32,490 nucleotides of DNA from Thermotogaceae bacterium (GCA_012744415.1 JAAYCF010000178.1:1-32490); one strand, 5' to 3'; positions 8,278 to 15,901 are shown, counted from the first letter of the stretch. The notes: generated by a model from the letters alone, not told the origin. Made by a program: numbers and translations.

Positions 8278-8865
8278 ATGTCCAAATTCGAAAAGATCGT
8301 ATTGTTCACGATCGTCGCTCTCTTCGGAGCAGGAATAGCCATCGGGCTCACGCCGCGTGACAGCGCGGTAGCCGAGGACTTGAGCGCGCGGCAGCAAGCG
8401 GTTAAAGCGGCGGTCCAATTTCCGATCGATCTGAATAGCGCGGGCCTCCAGGAGTTGAAGGCGATAAAAGGCATCGGAGAGGCGAAAGCGAATTGGATTA
8501 TCGCCTTTCGGGACGAAAAGGGTCCTTATCGTTCCGTAGATGACTTGCTTCAGGTGAAAGGCATCGGCCCCAAGACACTGGAGTCCATCAGGGAATTTCT
8601 CTACGTCGATGGATCCTTCTTATCTGAGTATCTTGCTGCCGATCAAACGGAAAAGTCCTCAAAATCGGGGGGGAAAATCGATATCAATCGCGCTGGTTTG
8701 GAGGAATTGATCGCTTTGCCTGGCATCGGAGAAGTAAAAGGGAAGCAGATCATCACCTATCGGGAAACCCACGGTAAATTCAACAAAACTGAAGAATTGA
8801 TCAACGTGTCCGGTATCGGCGAAAAAACCTTGCAAGCGATTTTGCCTTTTATCTGTTGCGAGTGA
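8278..8865 (+). CDS. ComEA-like protein with two tandem helix-hairpin-helix units
   Basis: The 195-residue product has an N-terminal membrane anchor or signal segment (residues 7-23, VLFTIVALFGAGIAIGL) and two ComEA-type HhH modules. The first (about 52-112) carries IDLNSAGLQELKAIKGIGEA and VKGIGPKTLESI. The second (about 132-192) carries IDINRAGLEELIALPGIGEV and VSGIGEKTLQAI. In ComEA the module binds double-stranded DNA at the cell surface during uptake; here DNA binding is inferred from fold. Most ComEA proteins have one such module plus a SLBB domain, whereas here the module is duplicated and no SLBB is seen. The SD before ATG 8278 is weak (GGGGTGGG). The gene is 25 bases after fakA. Confidence 0.82.
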   Translation: MSKFEKIVLFTIVALFGAGIAIGLTPRDSAVAEDLSARQQAVKAAVQFPIDLNSAGLQELKAIKGIGEAKANWIIAFRDEKGPYRSVDDLLQVKGIGPKTLESIREFLYVDGSFLSEYLAADQTEKSSKSGGKIDINRAGLEELIALPGIGEVKGKQIITYRETHGKFNKTEELINVSGIGEKTLQAILPFICCE

Positions 8866-8922
8866 ACGCGGCCTTCTCACTCGGAAGTTTCGAAGAAAGG
8901 TGGAACGAATCGACGGCTAATT

Positions 8923-8951
8923 TTGAAGTTTGATCGCCATAACGGTAGAAT
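8923..8951 (+). promoter_or_regulatory. Promoter for ompH-lptB
   Basis: TTGAAG (8923-8928), a 17-base spacer, then TAGAAT (8946-8951). This predicts a start near 8958 and an 80-base leader before the OmpH ATG, which has ACAGGAGGA as SD. The intergenic stretch 8866-9037 holds nothing else I can identify. Confidence 0.55.
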
Positions 8952-9037
8952 AGGCATAGAGAAGAAACACGGGTTGAACCATAAAGCTGCCAAGACCTAA
9001 GAGGTGATTTTGTATTTTTATACAGGAGGATGGAAAC

Positions 9038-9544
9038 ATGAAGGGAAAGCCAGTTGCGTTGCTTATCTTTTTTGTGACGATGGGGTTGTTGATTGGGACT
9101 GTTTTTGCGGGAACGCCTGCGACTGCGAAGTTGAAGACGCCGGTTATCGCCTTTATCGATTTCGATAAAGCCGGCCAGGAGTTCACTGAATTGAAGACGC
9201 TTTTACAGGAGTATCAAGCCGACGCCGAATACTACAATAGTCTGCTAAAGCCTTTGGAAGATGAAATCAATCGTTTGCGCGTGCTCGGAGATTCGAGCAC
9301 AACCTACCAGTTGAAAGTCAACGAGTACCAGTTGCAGCAGCAAAAGTACGTCAATCAGCTGAAGACGAAATATGATCCGTTGGCGGAAGCGAAGCAACAG
9401 CGTTTACTGGAACTGGCCAAAGAATACGCCCGGATTAACGGGATCGATGTGTTGCTCACAAAAGTGGTCGCGATACATGTGGCAGACGCCTACGATGTCA
9501 CAGATGATTTTATAAAATATGCCAACTCAAAAGCTTCTAACTGA
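9038..9544 (+). CDS. OmpH/Skp family periplasmic chaperone-like protein
   Basis: The 168-residue product begins with a Sec signal peptide (ALLIFFVTMGLLIGTVFAG, cleavage near residue 26). The mature part opens with a strand VIAFIDFDKAGQEF and continues as a long charged coiled coil rich in Gln, Lys and Glu (about 45-140). This is the OmpH/Skp architecture (PF03938), a holding chaperone for outer membrane proteins. In Skp the opening strand usually reads like IAYVDxxxV, and the match here is good. It overlaps the LptB gene by 26 bases. The pairing suggests an outer-envelope assembly function, which fits a diderm bacterium. Confidence 0.8.
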   Translation: MKGKPVALLIFFVTMGLLIGTVFAGTPATAKLKTPVIAFIDFDKAGQEFTELKTLLQEYQADAEYYNSLLKPLEDEINRLRVLGDSSTTYQLKVNEYQLQQQKYVNQLKTKYDPLAEAKQQRLLELAKEYARINGIDVLLTKVVAIHVADAYDVTDDFIKYANSKASN

Positions 9545-10253
9545 GACAGTCATTCGTTGTGAAAATCTAAAGAAACGATACGGTAGAAGAGAAGTTGTAA
9601 AAGGAGCTAATTTAGTCATCCATTCGGGAGAGATCGTTGGGCTTCTGGGACCGAATGGAGCGGGAAAAACGACGATTTTCCGCATGATCCTCGGTATCAT
9701 CGTCCCTTCAAAAGGGAGGATCATGTTGGATGGTTCGGAGATCACGCATTTGCCGATACATAATCGGGCGATGAAAGGAATCACCTATTTGCCTCAGGAA
9801 GTGTCGGTATTTACGGGTTTGACGGTTAAGAACAATTTGCGGTTGGTTCTTGAAAACTTAAGATACGATCGGAAAAAAATCGAACCGAGGATTTCGGAAC
9901 TGCTCAACGACTTTGGAATTTTCCATCTATCGGATCAACGAGCCGATAGTCTATCCGGAGGAGAAAAACGGCGTTTGGAATTAGCGAGGATGATGACGCT
10001 CAACCCCAAATTTATTCTTTTAGACGAGCCGTTCAGCGGGATAGATCCGATGACGGTCAAGGAGATACAACGGCTCACCCTTAAACTGAAAGAGAAAGGG
10101 CTGGGAGTTATTGTGACAGACCATAACGTCGAAGATATCCGGAGAATTGTGGATCGGTTGTATATCATACATAAAGGTTCTATATTAGCGGAGGGATTCC
10201 CGGACGCTGTTCTTTCTGATCCGGCCGTGATAGCCAACTATCTCGGAGAGTGA
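9519..10253 (+). CDS. lptB: ABC transporter ATP-binding protein, LptB-like
   Basis: A stand-alone ATPase of 244 residues with Walker A GPNGAGKTT (44-52), Q-loop in TYLPQEVSVF (89-98), signature LSGGE (145-149), Walker B ILLDEP (166-171) and a switch His in VTDHNVED. The segment YLPQEVSVFTGLTVKNN and the ending IHKGSILAEG are typical of LptB, the cytoplasmic motor of lipopolysaccharide export. LivF/LivG-type ATPases are related, but the overlap with an OmpH gene supports the envelope role. LptFG and LptC are not in the window. The start overlaps the ompH end by 26 bases and lacks a strong SD, so coupling is likely. Confidence 0.82.
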   Translation: MPTQKLLTETVIRCENLKKRYGRREVVKGANLVIHSGEIVGLLGPNGAGKTTIFRMILGIIVPSKGRIMLDGSEITHLPIHNRAMKGITYLPQEVSVFTGLTVKNNLRLVLENLRYDRKKIEPRISELLNDFGIFHLSDQRADSLSGGEKRRLELARMMTLNPKFILLDEPFSGIDPMTVKEIQRLTLKLKEKGLGVIVTDHNVEDIRRIVDRLYIIHKGSILAEGFPDAVLSDPAVIANYLGE

Positions 10254-10264
10254 TCTTCTTGGTT

Positions 10265-10302
10265 CGTGAGGTGGTTTTCCTCTTTAGGCCGTGAGGTGGT
10301 TT
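10265..10302 (+). repeat. Two 13-base direct repeats, period 25
   Basis: CGTGAGGTGGTTT occurs at 10265-10277 and again at 10290-10302 in the 67-base gap between lptB and the lipoprotein gene. It could be an operator pair or chance. No promoter consensus is obvious beside it. Confidence 0.5.
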
Positions 10303-10320
10303 CACTCAGGAGGGATGTCT

Positions 10321-12342
10321 ATGAACGATCGTAGTTCGGGAATACGAAAATGCGCAAGGATCCGTTTGAGTTCTATACTAGGAGTGCTATGTGTTACGCT
10401 TGCGGTATTTTTTGCCGCTTGCGCGGGGGGGATCGAAGGGATCGGCAAAATCAATCTCTCTCCCTCCAAACCGCTGAACAAGTCGCCGGTTAACGGCGCT
10501 GTCAGCATCGGCGAACAACCCATATTGGAATGGGATCCGAGCGAAGACCCCGAAAATGACACGTTAACCTATATTATCCTCTATTCGACGGACACGATCA
10601 ACAACAGCAAGGTGCAAACCATCATGGCGACAGAGACGCGCGCCGAGCTTGCGCAACTTTCGGCGGGCACCTGGTGGTGGCGCGTTCTCGTTGTGGATGC
10701 CGGGAACAACATCGTGCGAGGAGATCGCTGGAGCTTCACAGTTGGGAGCGGCAATATCCCAAAAACAGATACGCCGGATTTCGATTCCGACCTTATCGTT
10801 GTCGACATAGCCGATGATGGAGTGATGCTATCTTGGCCCGCTTTTTACGATGAAGAAAACCCCGCCTTGGAAGTTGTCTATGACTTGCGGGTGGACGATC
10901 CGTCGAATTTAAGCTCGGAAAGGGCAAGCGGATGGGTGGACATCCTTTCTCAAGATTCCCGATACCTGGAGGTCGCTTCCACGACGGCCGAAACTTCCAT
11001 ACGATTGGAGGGATTGTCGCCATTGACCCGTTTTGACGGGTCGTTGGTCGCTCGAAGCGCGAGCAATACGCAAACGGCGGTCGGATTTTTCTCTTTCCGA
11101 ACTGGAAATCTCTTGCCTTCCACTCCCACTTATATCTACCCGGAAAATCAGGCTGTGCACATACCCGCGACACCGACCTTCCGATGGGATTTGTGCGAAG
11201 ATGAGGACGGCGATGCGTTGACTTACGATATCTACATCGGTGAAGACCGATTGACGGCGCAGCGATTCACCCGCGCGGCTACGGAAGGGATATATATTCC
11301 TGAAGAACCTTTCGAAAACGGCAAGAGTTATACGTGGCGGATCGTGGCAAAGGACACGAAAGGCGGAAACCGGATAGGGGAATGGTGGACCTTCTCCGTC
11401 GGCAACGCCACTCCCTCATCGCTGGAACCGGTCCGGCCCCTGAATCACGCAACGAATGTGTCGACCCGGACAAGCTTGGAATGGGCGTGTGAAGACAAGG
11501 AAGAGAACGCGCTGACCTACACCCTTCGCTTCGGCGTCACTCCGGGCCAGTTGGCGGTGGTCGCTGAGGACCTTGAAACATCGGCCTACCAATTCCAAAA
11601 TCCGCTCGCTTACAATCAAAAATACTATTGGCAAGTGCAGGCGGACGATGGGCAAGCAGGCGCGAATCGCGCCGTACATACCGGCGATGTGTGGGAATTC
11701 ACAACCGAAGCCACACCCAACTACGCCCCGGACAAGCCGGTCTTAAAGACCCCCGCGAACAAGGCGACCAACATACCGATCGATACTCAGCTGACATGGA
11801 CCTGTCAAGACGAAAATCCGGAGGATGTTCTCGTCTATTCTGTCTATACCGGAAAGACCATAGGCGGGTTGACGGTTGTCGGAACGACCACAGAGACAAA
11901 GTTCGACCTTTCGGGATTAGAATACCAAAGAAAGTATTATTGGAAGGTGGCAGCCGATGATGGACGTCCTTCTTCGGAGCGAAAGGAAGCGGTCTCTTCC
12001 ACCTGGTCCTTCACGACGCAGGCCACCCCGAATTTCGCGCCCGAAACGCCACATGATCCGAAACCCGCGGACGGCGCAACTGGCGTCGCGTTGACCCCCA
12101 ACTTGGAGTGGCAGTGCGACGATCCAAACGGAGACGCTTTGGAATTCACGATATCCTGGGGATCGACGAATACCGCGCTAACGCACACGGCGACAACGAT
12201 CTCGCTAAACTATCCGCTGACCGGGCTCGCGACAGGAACGTCTTATTATTGGCGCGTGAGAGCCGACGATCAGAAGGAAAGCTCCGAAAGGCTAAGCGCC
12301 GAAAGCCCGATATGGACTTTTAAAACGATTGAAACACCATAG
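10321..12342 (+). CDS. Lipoprotein with about six fibronectin type III-like modules
   Basis: The 673-residue product has an N-terminal signal with lipobox FFAACAGG, so Cys at about residue 34 would be lipidated. The rest is a string of about six beta-sandwich modules of roughly 95 to 115 residues. Each runs from a Pro-rich opening (LNHATNVSTRTSLEWACED, KPADGATGVALTPNLEWQCD) to a WxV/WRV strand and ends in a W-x-F-T pattern (GDRWSFTVG, GEWWTFSVG, GDVWEFTTE, SSTWSFTTQ, IWTFKT). DPxxDxLTY stretches near module starts may bind calcium. A cell-surface spacer, adhesin or glycan-binding role is possible but unproven. ATG 10321 is chosen because AGGAGGG lies seven bases upstream; GTG 10291 and ATG 10315 are poorly placed. 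It ends 18 bases before the sugar transferase gene. Confidence 0.82.
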   Translation: MNDRSSGIRKCARIRLSSILGVLCVTLAVFFAACAGGIEGIGKINLSPSKPLNKSPVNGAVSIGEQPILEWDPSEDPENDTLTYIILYSTDTINNSKVQTIMATETRAELAQLSAGTWWWRVLVVDAGNNIVRGDRWSFTVGSGNIPKTDTPDFDSDLIVVDIADDGVMLSWPAFYDEENPALEVVYDLRVDDPSNLSSERASGWVDILSQDSRYLEVASTTAETSIRLEGLSPLTRFDGSLVARSASNTQTAVGFFSFRTGNLLPSTPTYIYPENQAVHIPATPTFRWDLCEDEDGDALTYDIYIGEDRLTAQRFTRAATEGIYIPEEPFENGKSYTWRIVAKDTKGGNRIGEWWTFSVGNATPSSLEPVRPLNHATNVSTRTSLEWACEDKEENALTYTLRFGVTPGQLAVVAEDLETSAYQFQNPLAYNQKYYWQVQADDGQAGANRAVHTGDVWEFTTEATPNYAPDKPVLKTPANKATNIPIDTQLTWTCQDENPEDVLVYSVYTGKTIGGLTVVGTTTETKFDLSGLEYQRKYYWKVAADDGRPSSERKEAVSSTWSFTTQATPNFAPETPHDPKPADGATGVALTPNLEWQCDDPNGDALEFTISWGSTNTALTHTATTISLNYPLTGLATGTSYYWRVRADDQKESSERLSAESPIWTFKTIETP

Positions 12343-12360
12343 GGAGTGACGGTTTTTCCG

Positions 12361-12963
12361 ATGGTCAGAGGGATGCAAAAATTCTTGAAAGTGCTGATAG
12401 ACCGGTTGTTTGCCGGTCTATTTTTAGTGGTTTTCTCGCCCGTATTGTTAGGAATAGCGATCGGGATAAAAAAAGAGGATGGCGGTCCGGTTTTCTTCCG
12501 ACAAGAACGCTTGGGGAAAAACGGTCGTGTCTTCAAGATCGTAAAGTTCAGGTCCATGGTTCCGGATGCGATGTCGAAAGGGTCGGGCTTACACATCCAA
12601 CCGAACGACGACCGTATCACCCGAATCGGCCGATTCCTGAGAAAGTCCAGTTTGGATGAATTGCCGCAACTGGTGAACATACTGAAAGGCGAGATGAGCT
12701 TCATCGGCCCCCGCCCCCCGGTCCCTACCTATCCCAAACGTTACGAAGACTACGAGGCGTGGGTTTTAGTCCGCTTTCAAATGTTGCCCGGCATGACAGG
12801 TTTGGCTCAGGTGAGCGGGCGGAACGATATCGATTGGTACGAGCGCTTTCGATACGATGTCGATTACGTTCAGGATTGGTCGCTGATGAAGGACATCCGC
12901 ATCTTTCTGCTAACCTTCAAAACGGTCTTGAAAGGGAAAGGCATTTATAAGGATCCTACCTGA
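12361..12963 (+). CDS. Small monotopic phosphoglycosyl transferase (PglC/WcaJ-type sugar transferase)
   Basis: This enzyme class moves a sugar-1-phosphate from a UDP-sugar to undecaprenyl phosphate, starting assembly of a cell-surface or secreted glycan on the cytoplasmic face. The 200-residue product is the minimal catalytic form. It has a re-entrant hydrophobic helix (LIDRLFAGLFLVVFSPVLLG, about 12-31), then the family motif KFRSM (62-66), the catalytic Asp-Glu pair in SSLDELPQL (99-100), SFIGPRPP (113-120) and the ending PGMTGLAQVSGRN. Start is uncertain: GTG 12346, ATG 12361 and ATG 12373 are all in frame, and none has a well-spaced SD (AGGGAG at 12341-12346 is nearest to ATG 12361). No other glycan genes are nearby. 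Confidence 0.85.
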   Translation: MVRGMQKFLKVLIDRLFAGLFLVVFSPVLLGIAIGIKKEDGGPVFFRQERLGKNGRVFKIVKFRSMVPDAMSKGSGLHIQPNDDRITRIGRFLRKSSLDELPQLVNILKGEMSFIGPRPPVPTYPKRYEDYEAWVLVRFQMLPGMTGLAQVSGRNDIDWYERFRYDVDYVQDWSLMKDIRIFLLTFKTVLKGKGIYKDPT

Positions 12964-12973
12964 ATGGGCTCCT

Positions 12974-13021
12974 TCGCGCCGAGCGCTTGCGGGCGCGAGA
13001 AACCGAAACTTGCCTCGGTTT
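12974..13021 (+). terminator. Two hairpins after the sugar transferase gene
   Basis: TCGCGCC/GGGCGCGA (12974-12980 with 12991-12998), then AAACCGA/TCGGTTT (13000-13006 with 13015-13021). Neither has a long T tract, so they may be weak or factor-assisted terminators. They separate the upstream operon from the attenuator promoter at 13050. Confidence 0.4.
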
Positions 13022-13049
13022 ATCTGATAGAACTCTCGCGACGTAATAG

Positions 13050-13079
13050 TTGACAATCGGGATTTAAATATGGTATAAC
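13050..13079 (+). promoter_or_regulatory. Promoter of the first leader/trpX unit
   Basis: A consensus TTGACA (13050-13055), an 18-base spacer and TATAAC (13074-13079). The stretch ATGGTATAACACCCTTAAG is identical to that of the second unit (end of 15986-16023), showing the two promoters share an origin. Confidence 0.8.
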
Positions 13080-13110
13080 ACCCTTAAGTTTTATCGAAGG
13101 ATGGGAATCT

Positions 13111-13203
13111 ATGCTTAACCGTTATTACGCTTTAACCATCGCCAATAAAAGTCATTCATTCGCTTTTGCTTTTCGAACAAAGCCCTCGTGTGGTTTTGTT
13201 TGA
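13111..13203 (+). CDS. Leader peptide 1 (Phe-rich), attenuator of the first TrpX-type gene
   Basis: A 30-codon ORF begins at ATG 13111, with AAGGA at 13097-13101 (nine-base gap), and ends at TGA 13201-13203. Its control region reads F-A-F-A-F at 13159-13173 and is followed by RTKPSCGFV and stop. The other two leaders have the same ending pattern at the same place relative to a conserved hairpin. Two Tyr codons also occur early (R-Y-Y-A). I infer that ribosomes stall at the Phe codons when charged tRNA-Phe is scarce. The peptide itself is probably non-functional. Evidence is comparative between three copies in this window; translation is not proven. Confidence 0.72.
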   Translation: MLNRYYALTIANKSHSFAFAFRTKPSCGFV

Positions 13204-13272
13204 CTTTTCGTATAAAAAAGCGCAAAACGACAAAAAGAGGGCACTGAAAGAAAGTGCCCTCTTTTTATTTTT
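13174..13272 (+). promoter_or_regulatory. Attenuator 1: 5' hairpin, antiterminator and terminator
   Basis: Three competing structures are visible. (1) A 9-bp hairpin pairs 13176-13184 (AACAAAGCC) with 13192-13200 (GGTTTTGTT), with loop CTCGTGT. (2) An antiterminator pairs GCCCTC (13182-13187) with GAGGGC (13237-13242), and inside it GTTTTG (13193-13198) with CAAAAC (13223-13228). (3) A 14-bp terminator has arms 13232-13245 and 13253-13266, followed by T-rich sequence up to the SD of the binding protein gene. Structures 1 and 2 use the same bases, and so do 2 and 3, which is the classical attenuation logic. Confidence 0.75.
13232..13272 (+). terminator. Intrinsic terminator in leader 1
   Basis: A 14-bp stem (AAAAAGAGGGCACT with its complement), a 7-base loop and T-rich tail ATTTTTT. 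It ends immediately before AAAAGGAGG, the SD of the binding protein gene, so readthrough is required for expression. Confidence 0.88.
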
Positions 13273-13289
13273 TAAAAGGAGGCGTCAAA

Positions 13290-14312
13290 ATGAGAAAAGG
13301 TTTGTTTGTGTTGTTGGTGTGTGTGATTGCGGTAAGCGGGGGGATGGCCATGTTTCGGATCGGGATGACCGCAATTGTCGATCATCCGGCTCTGGAGGCG
13401 ACACGGGAGGGGATCATAGACGAATTGATTCTTAGGGGATTCGCGCTCGGTACCGATTTCGTCGTGGAATTTCAATCGGCTCAAGGGAATATGAGCACGG
13501 CGGTTGCTATCGCCAATTATTTTCGTTCGAATCCGTTCGATCTGGTTGTCGCGATCTCTACGCCGTCGGCTCAAACCTGCGCCAATGCTATCCAAGGCGT
13601 TCCCGTTGTCTTTACGGCGGTAACGGATCCAGTGGATGCCGGGTTGGTTCCTTCCTTGGGTAAGAACCCGGGAAATGTGGTTGGCGTTAGCGATATGACG
13701 CCGGTCAAGACGCAATTCCAATTGATCCGCCTGGTGGTCCCGGAGGCGCGAACGGTCGGTATCGTCGCGAACCCGGGGGAGACGAATTCCCTGATAACGG
13801 TTGCGCACGCGCGCGCCGCCTGCGAGGAGCTGGGGTTTAAACTCGTAGAGATTCCCGGCAGTAATACCTCTGAGATGATAGCGGCCCTCACGGCGACCGT
13901 TGGGCAGATCGATGCGCTCTACGTCGGCACCGACAACACGGCCGCTTCCTGCATCGAATCGCTGCACCGCATCGCGCAGACCAACAAAGTCCCGATGATC
14001 AGCGGCTTCTTCACCCTGGCGCGATCTAACGGCGTGATCTCCTACGGTTTCGAATACTATAACCTGGGTTTGGATACCGGAGCAATCGTGTGGGATCTCT
14101 TGCACGGGAAACCGGTGTCCGAAATCGAATCGCGATTGATGAACGCCAATGCGCTTCTGCTGCTGATCGATTTGGACACGGCGAAAGAGATCGGGCTGTC
14201 GATACCGGAAACGCTACTGGCTCGCGCGGATTACCTCGTCGTCAATGGCGTTCAATGTCGAACGCGCGAATCGGCGCTTTCGGCAGGCATTAACAGCGAT
14301 AGCTGCCCCTAA
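13290..14312 (+). CDS. TrpX-type ABC transporter substrate-binding protein, paralogue 1 (predicted phenylalanine/aromatic)
   Basis: A periplasmic binding protein of the PF04392/TrpX family, 340 residues, with a Sec signal peptide (LFVLLVCVIAVSGGMA) and no lipobox. Family landmarks are FRIGMTAIVDHPALEATREG, EFQSAQGNMSTAVAIAN, TDPVDAGLV, GVSDMTPVKTQ, GIVANPGETNS and YVGTDNTAASCIESLHRI. Known TrpX relatives bind tryptophan or tyrosine. The Phe-rich leader upstream suggests phenylalanine as ligand here, which is inference. ATG 13290 has AAGGAGG five bases upstream, and the upstream in-frame GTG (13254) lies inside the terminator. No permease or ATPase follows directly, so it probably feeds the TrpYZ proteins encoded at 17208-18990. 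Compared with paralogue 3 it has a longer Cys-containing tail. It converges on the serine dehydratase genes with a 6-base gap. Confidence 0.88.
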   Translation: MRKGLFVLLVCVIAVSGGMAMFRIGMTAIVDHPALEATREGIIDELILRGFALGTDFVVEFQSAQGNMSTAVAIANYFRSNPFDLVVAISTPSAQTCANAIQGVPVVFTAVTDPVDAGLVPSLGKNPGNVVGVSDMTPVKTQFQLIRLVVPEARTVGIVANPGETNSLITVAHARAACEELGFKLVEIPGSNTSEMIAALTATVGQIDALYVGTDNTAASCIESLHRIAQTNKVPMISGFFTLARSNGVISYGFEYYNLGLDTGAIVWDLLHGKPVSEIESRLMNANALLLLIDLDTAKEIGLSIPETLLARADYLVVNGVQCRTRESALSAGINSDSCP

Positions 14313-14318
14313 GCTATT

Positions 14319-15188
14319 CTACGATTTTTGAAAGCGGGTTAAGATACGGTCGACCGCTTTTTTTGCGGTCGGCGTCGTCGCAAGACCCCCCAATCCGGTT
14401 TCACGCAATTCCATCGGTAACGTCCGCCCGATCCGGCGCATCGCGTCGACGGTTTCATCGAACGGAATCACGGAGGAAACTCCCGACAAGGCCAATTCCG
14501 CAGCAGAGATCGCTGCGGTCACCGCGATCGCGTTCCGCTTGACGCAGGGGACCTCGACGAACCCGCCAACGGGATCACACACAAGACCTAACAGAGATTT
14601 TAGTACCAGAGCCGCCGCCGAATCGACCATTTCAGCGTCACCGCCGCTTAAGTAAGCCAATGCGCCCGCCGCCATAGCGGCCGCGCTGCCAATCTCCGCC
14701 TGGCAGCCACCTGCTGCTCCAGCCAAGGTCGCTTTCGTCGCGATGACGTTTCCGATGGCGCTCGCGAGAATATACCCCGGTAGAAGATGATCGAAAGGGA
14801 TTTCGTTTTCTTTCGCAAGCGCATAAAAAACACCGGGAATGACCCCGCTGGCGCCCGCGGTGGGGCACGCTACGACCCTTCCCATTGAAGCGTTGCTCTC
14901 GCAGATCGAGAGGCTGGCGACGATGGCGACATGGGTAAACGGGCTGTGATAAAGAACGCCGCGATCATATACTTTTTTGGCGTTTGTTCCGGTTAAACCG
15001 GTGAGGGTTTCCTGCACTTTCCCGTATTGTTTTTCAGATTCTTCCAAAATCACGCGCAGGAACTCCCCCAGTTGCGCGCGCGTCTCTTCCGGGTTGTTTC
15101 CCGTTTCAGACAGTTCGGCTACCAGAGCCGCTTCATGCAATGGGAGCTTGGTTTCTGATGCCATCTGTTTGATGCCGTTGAATGTCAC
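14319..15188 (-). CDS. sdaAA: L-serine dehydratase, iron-sulfur-dependent, alpha subunit
   Basis: The catalytic subunit of the two-component, oxygen-sensitive [4Fe-4S] L-serine dehydratase, which converts serine to pyruvate and ammonia. The 289-residue product contains the family cysteines in VVACPTAGASG, LVCDPVGGFVEVPCVKRNA and the segment GAAGGCQAEIGSAAAMAA. The start overlaps the beta subunit stop by four bases (ATGA), as expected for a coupled pair. It points against the flanking binding protein genes and shares its 3' end with paralogue 1. Inside its last codons a 7-bp inverted repeat (CGACCGC, T7, GCGGTCG) occurs at about 14350-14370, which is coding and has no tail. Its place between transporter genes suggests amino acid catabolism in the same locus. 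Confidence 0.93.
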   Translation of the reverse strand: MTFNGIKQMASETKLPLHEAALVAELSETGNNPEETRAQLGEFLRVILEESEKQYGKVQETLTGLTGTNAKKVYDRGVLYHSPFTHVAIVASLSICESNASMGRVVACPTAGASGVIPGVFYALAKENEIPFDHLLPGYILASAIGNVIATKATLAGAAGGCQAEIGSAAAMAAGALAYLSGGDAEMVDSAAALVLKSLLGLVCDPVGGFVEVPCVKRNAIAVTAAISAAELALSGVSSVIPFDETVDAMRRIGRTLPMELRETGLGGLATTPTAKKAVDRILTRFQKS

Positions 15189-15880
15189 CGACCCTCGCCT
15201 CCCTTGCCTTGAATTGGCGCAGAGAGGCTTTTTACGTAGTAAGCCTCCTGAATTACCGATAAAGACTTGATTTCCAAGAGACTCCTCAACGTGAGGTCGC
15301 TGTCTAGTTCGACGATGGTGAGAGCTTTTGCCAGGAGTTTATTGATTCTTCGAAGGTAAAGATTCGCCACATTCGCGTCGATTTTCTCTAAAATCATGCC
15401 TAAAGCGCGTGGGGTGTCTTTATTCACGAGAATGAGGGTCGGGTATGCTCCCGAAAGATCGCAATCGACACCATTGATTTTGATGATTCGGATCATTCCG
15501 GCTCCCACAGAAGAAGCCCAGATTTCCTGCGGCATGGCGCCATCGTAAAGAAGCATCTTGACCGTATTGGGGTGAACCTCTCCCAGATCCTCCTGTTGGA
15601 AGGAGAAGTCCAAACCTCGAGAGAGGGCTAACGCGAACGCGTTTTTTACCGCCCGATCAGCATCTCCGAAACCCATCACGCCCCCCAGCAGCGCCCGATC
15701 GGTTCCGTGTCCCATATAGGTTTGGCCGAAAGACTGATGAAGGAAAAACTCGGCTTTATCAGGTGTTTTGCCTAAAAAATAGTTGCCGAAACGTCCGATC
15801 CGAAGCGCCCCTAAAGTATGAGAACTCGAAGGGCCTATCATGACAGGGCCTCCTACATCGAGTAGCGACACATCCGACAC
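15185..15880 (-). CDS. sdaAB: L-serine dehydratase, iron-sulfur-dependent, beta subunit
   Basis: The 231-residue partner of the alpha subunit. The N-terminal domain shows SLLDVGGPVMIGPSSSHTLG, the serine dehydratase beta signature, and GHGTDRALLGGVMGF. The C-terminal 75 residues are an ACT domain (YPTLILVNKDTPRALGMILE), a likely ligand-sensing or dimerisation module. The SD GGAGGTG precedes ATG 15880. An extended -10 TGATAGAAT on the minus strand (15902-15910) gives a leader of about 20 bases. It is transcribed away from the promoter of the second leader unit at 15986. Confidence 0.93.
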   Translation of the reverse strand: MSDVSLLDVGGPVMIGPSSSHTLGALRIGRFGNYFLGKTPDKAEFFLHQSFGQTYMGHGTDRALLGGVMGFGDADRAVKNAFALALSRGLDFSFQQEDLGEVHPNTVKMLLYDGAMPQEIWASSVGAGMIRIIKINGVDCDLSGAYPTLILVNKDTPRALGMILEKIDANVANLYLRRINKLLAKALTIVELDSDLTLRSLLEIKSLSVIQEAYYVKSLSAPIQGKGGEGR

Positions 15881-15901
15881 CTCCTGGTATTTTGCTCTTC
15901 G

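Noticed and set aside
13111-13290. T-box or other riboswitch instead of a leader-peptide attenuator
   Set aside because: The T-box sequence (AGGGTGGNACCGCG) and a specifier loop are absent in all three copies, whereas a short ORF with SD and matching control codons is present in each.
13272-14105. A 277-codon minus-strand ORF
   Set aside because: It is antisense to the first binding protein gene, shows no domain, has Arg-rich shadow composition, and its sense partner is a clear family member.
14350-14370. Inverted repeat CGACCGC-T7-GCGGTCG as a terminator for the first binding protein gene
   Set aside because: The T residues are in the loop, not after the stem, and the sequence codes for the conserved end of sdaAA.
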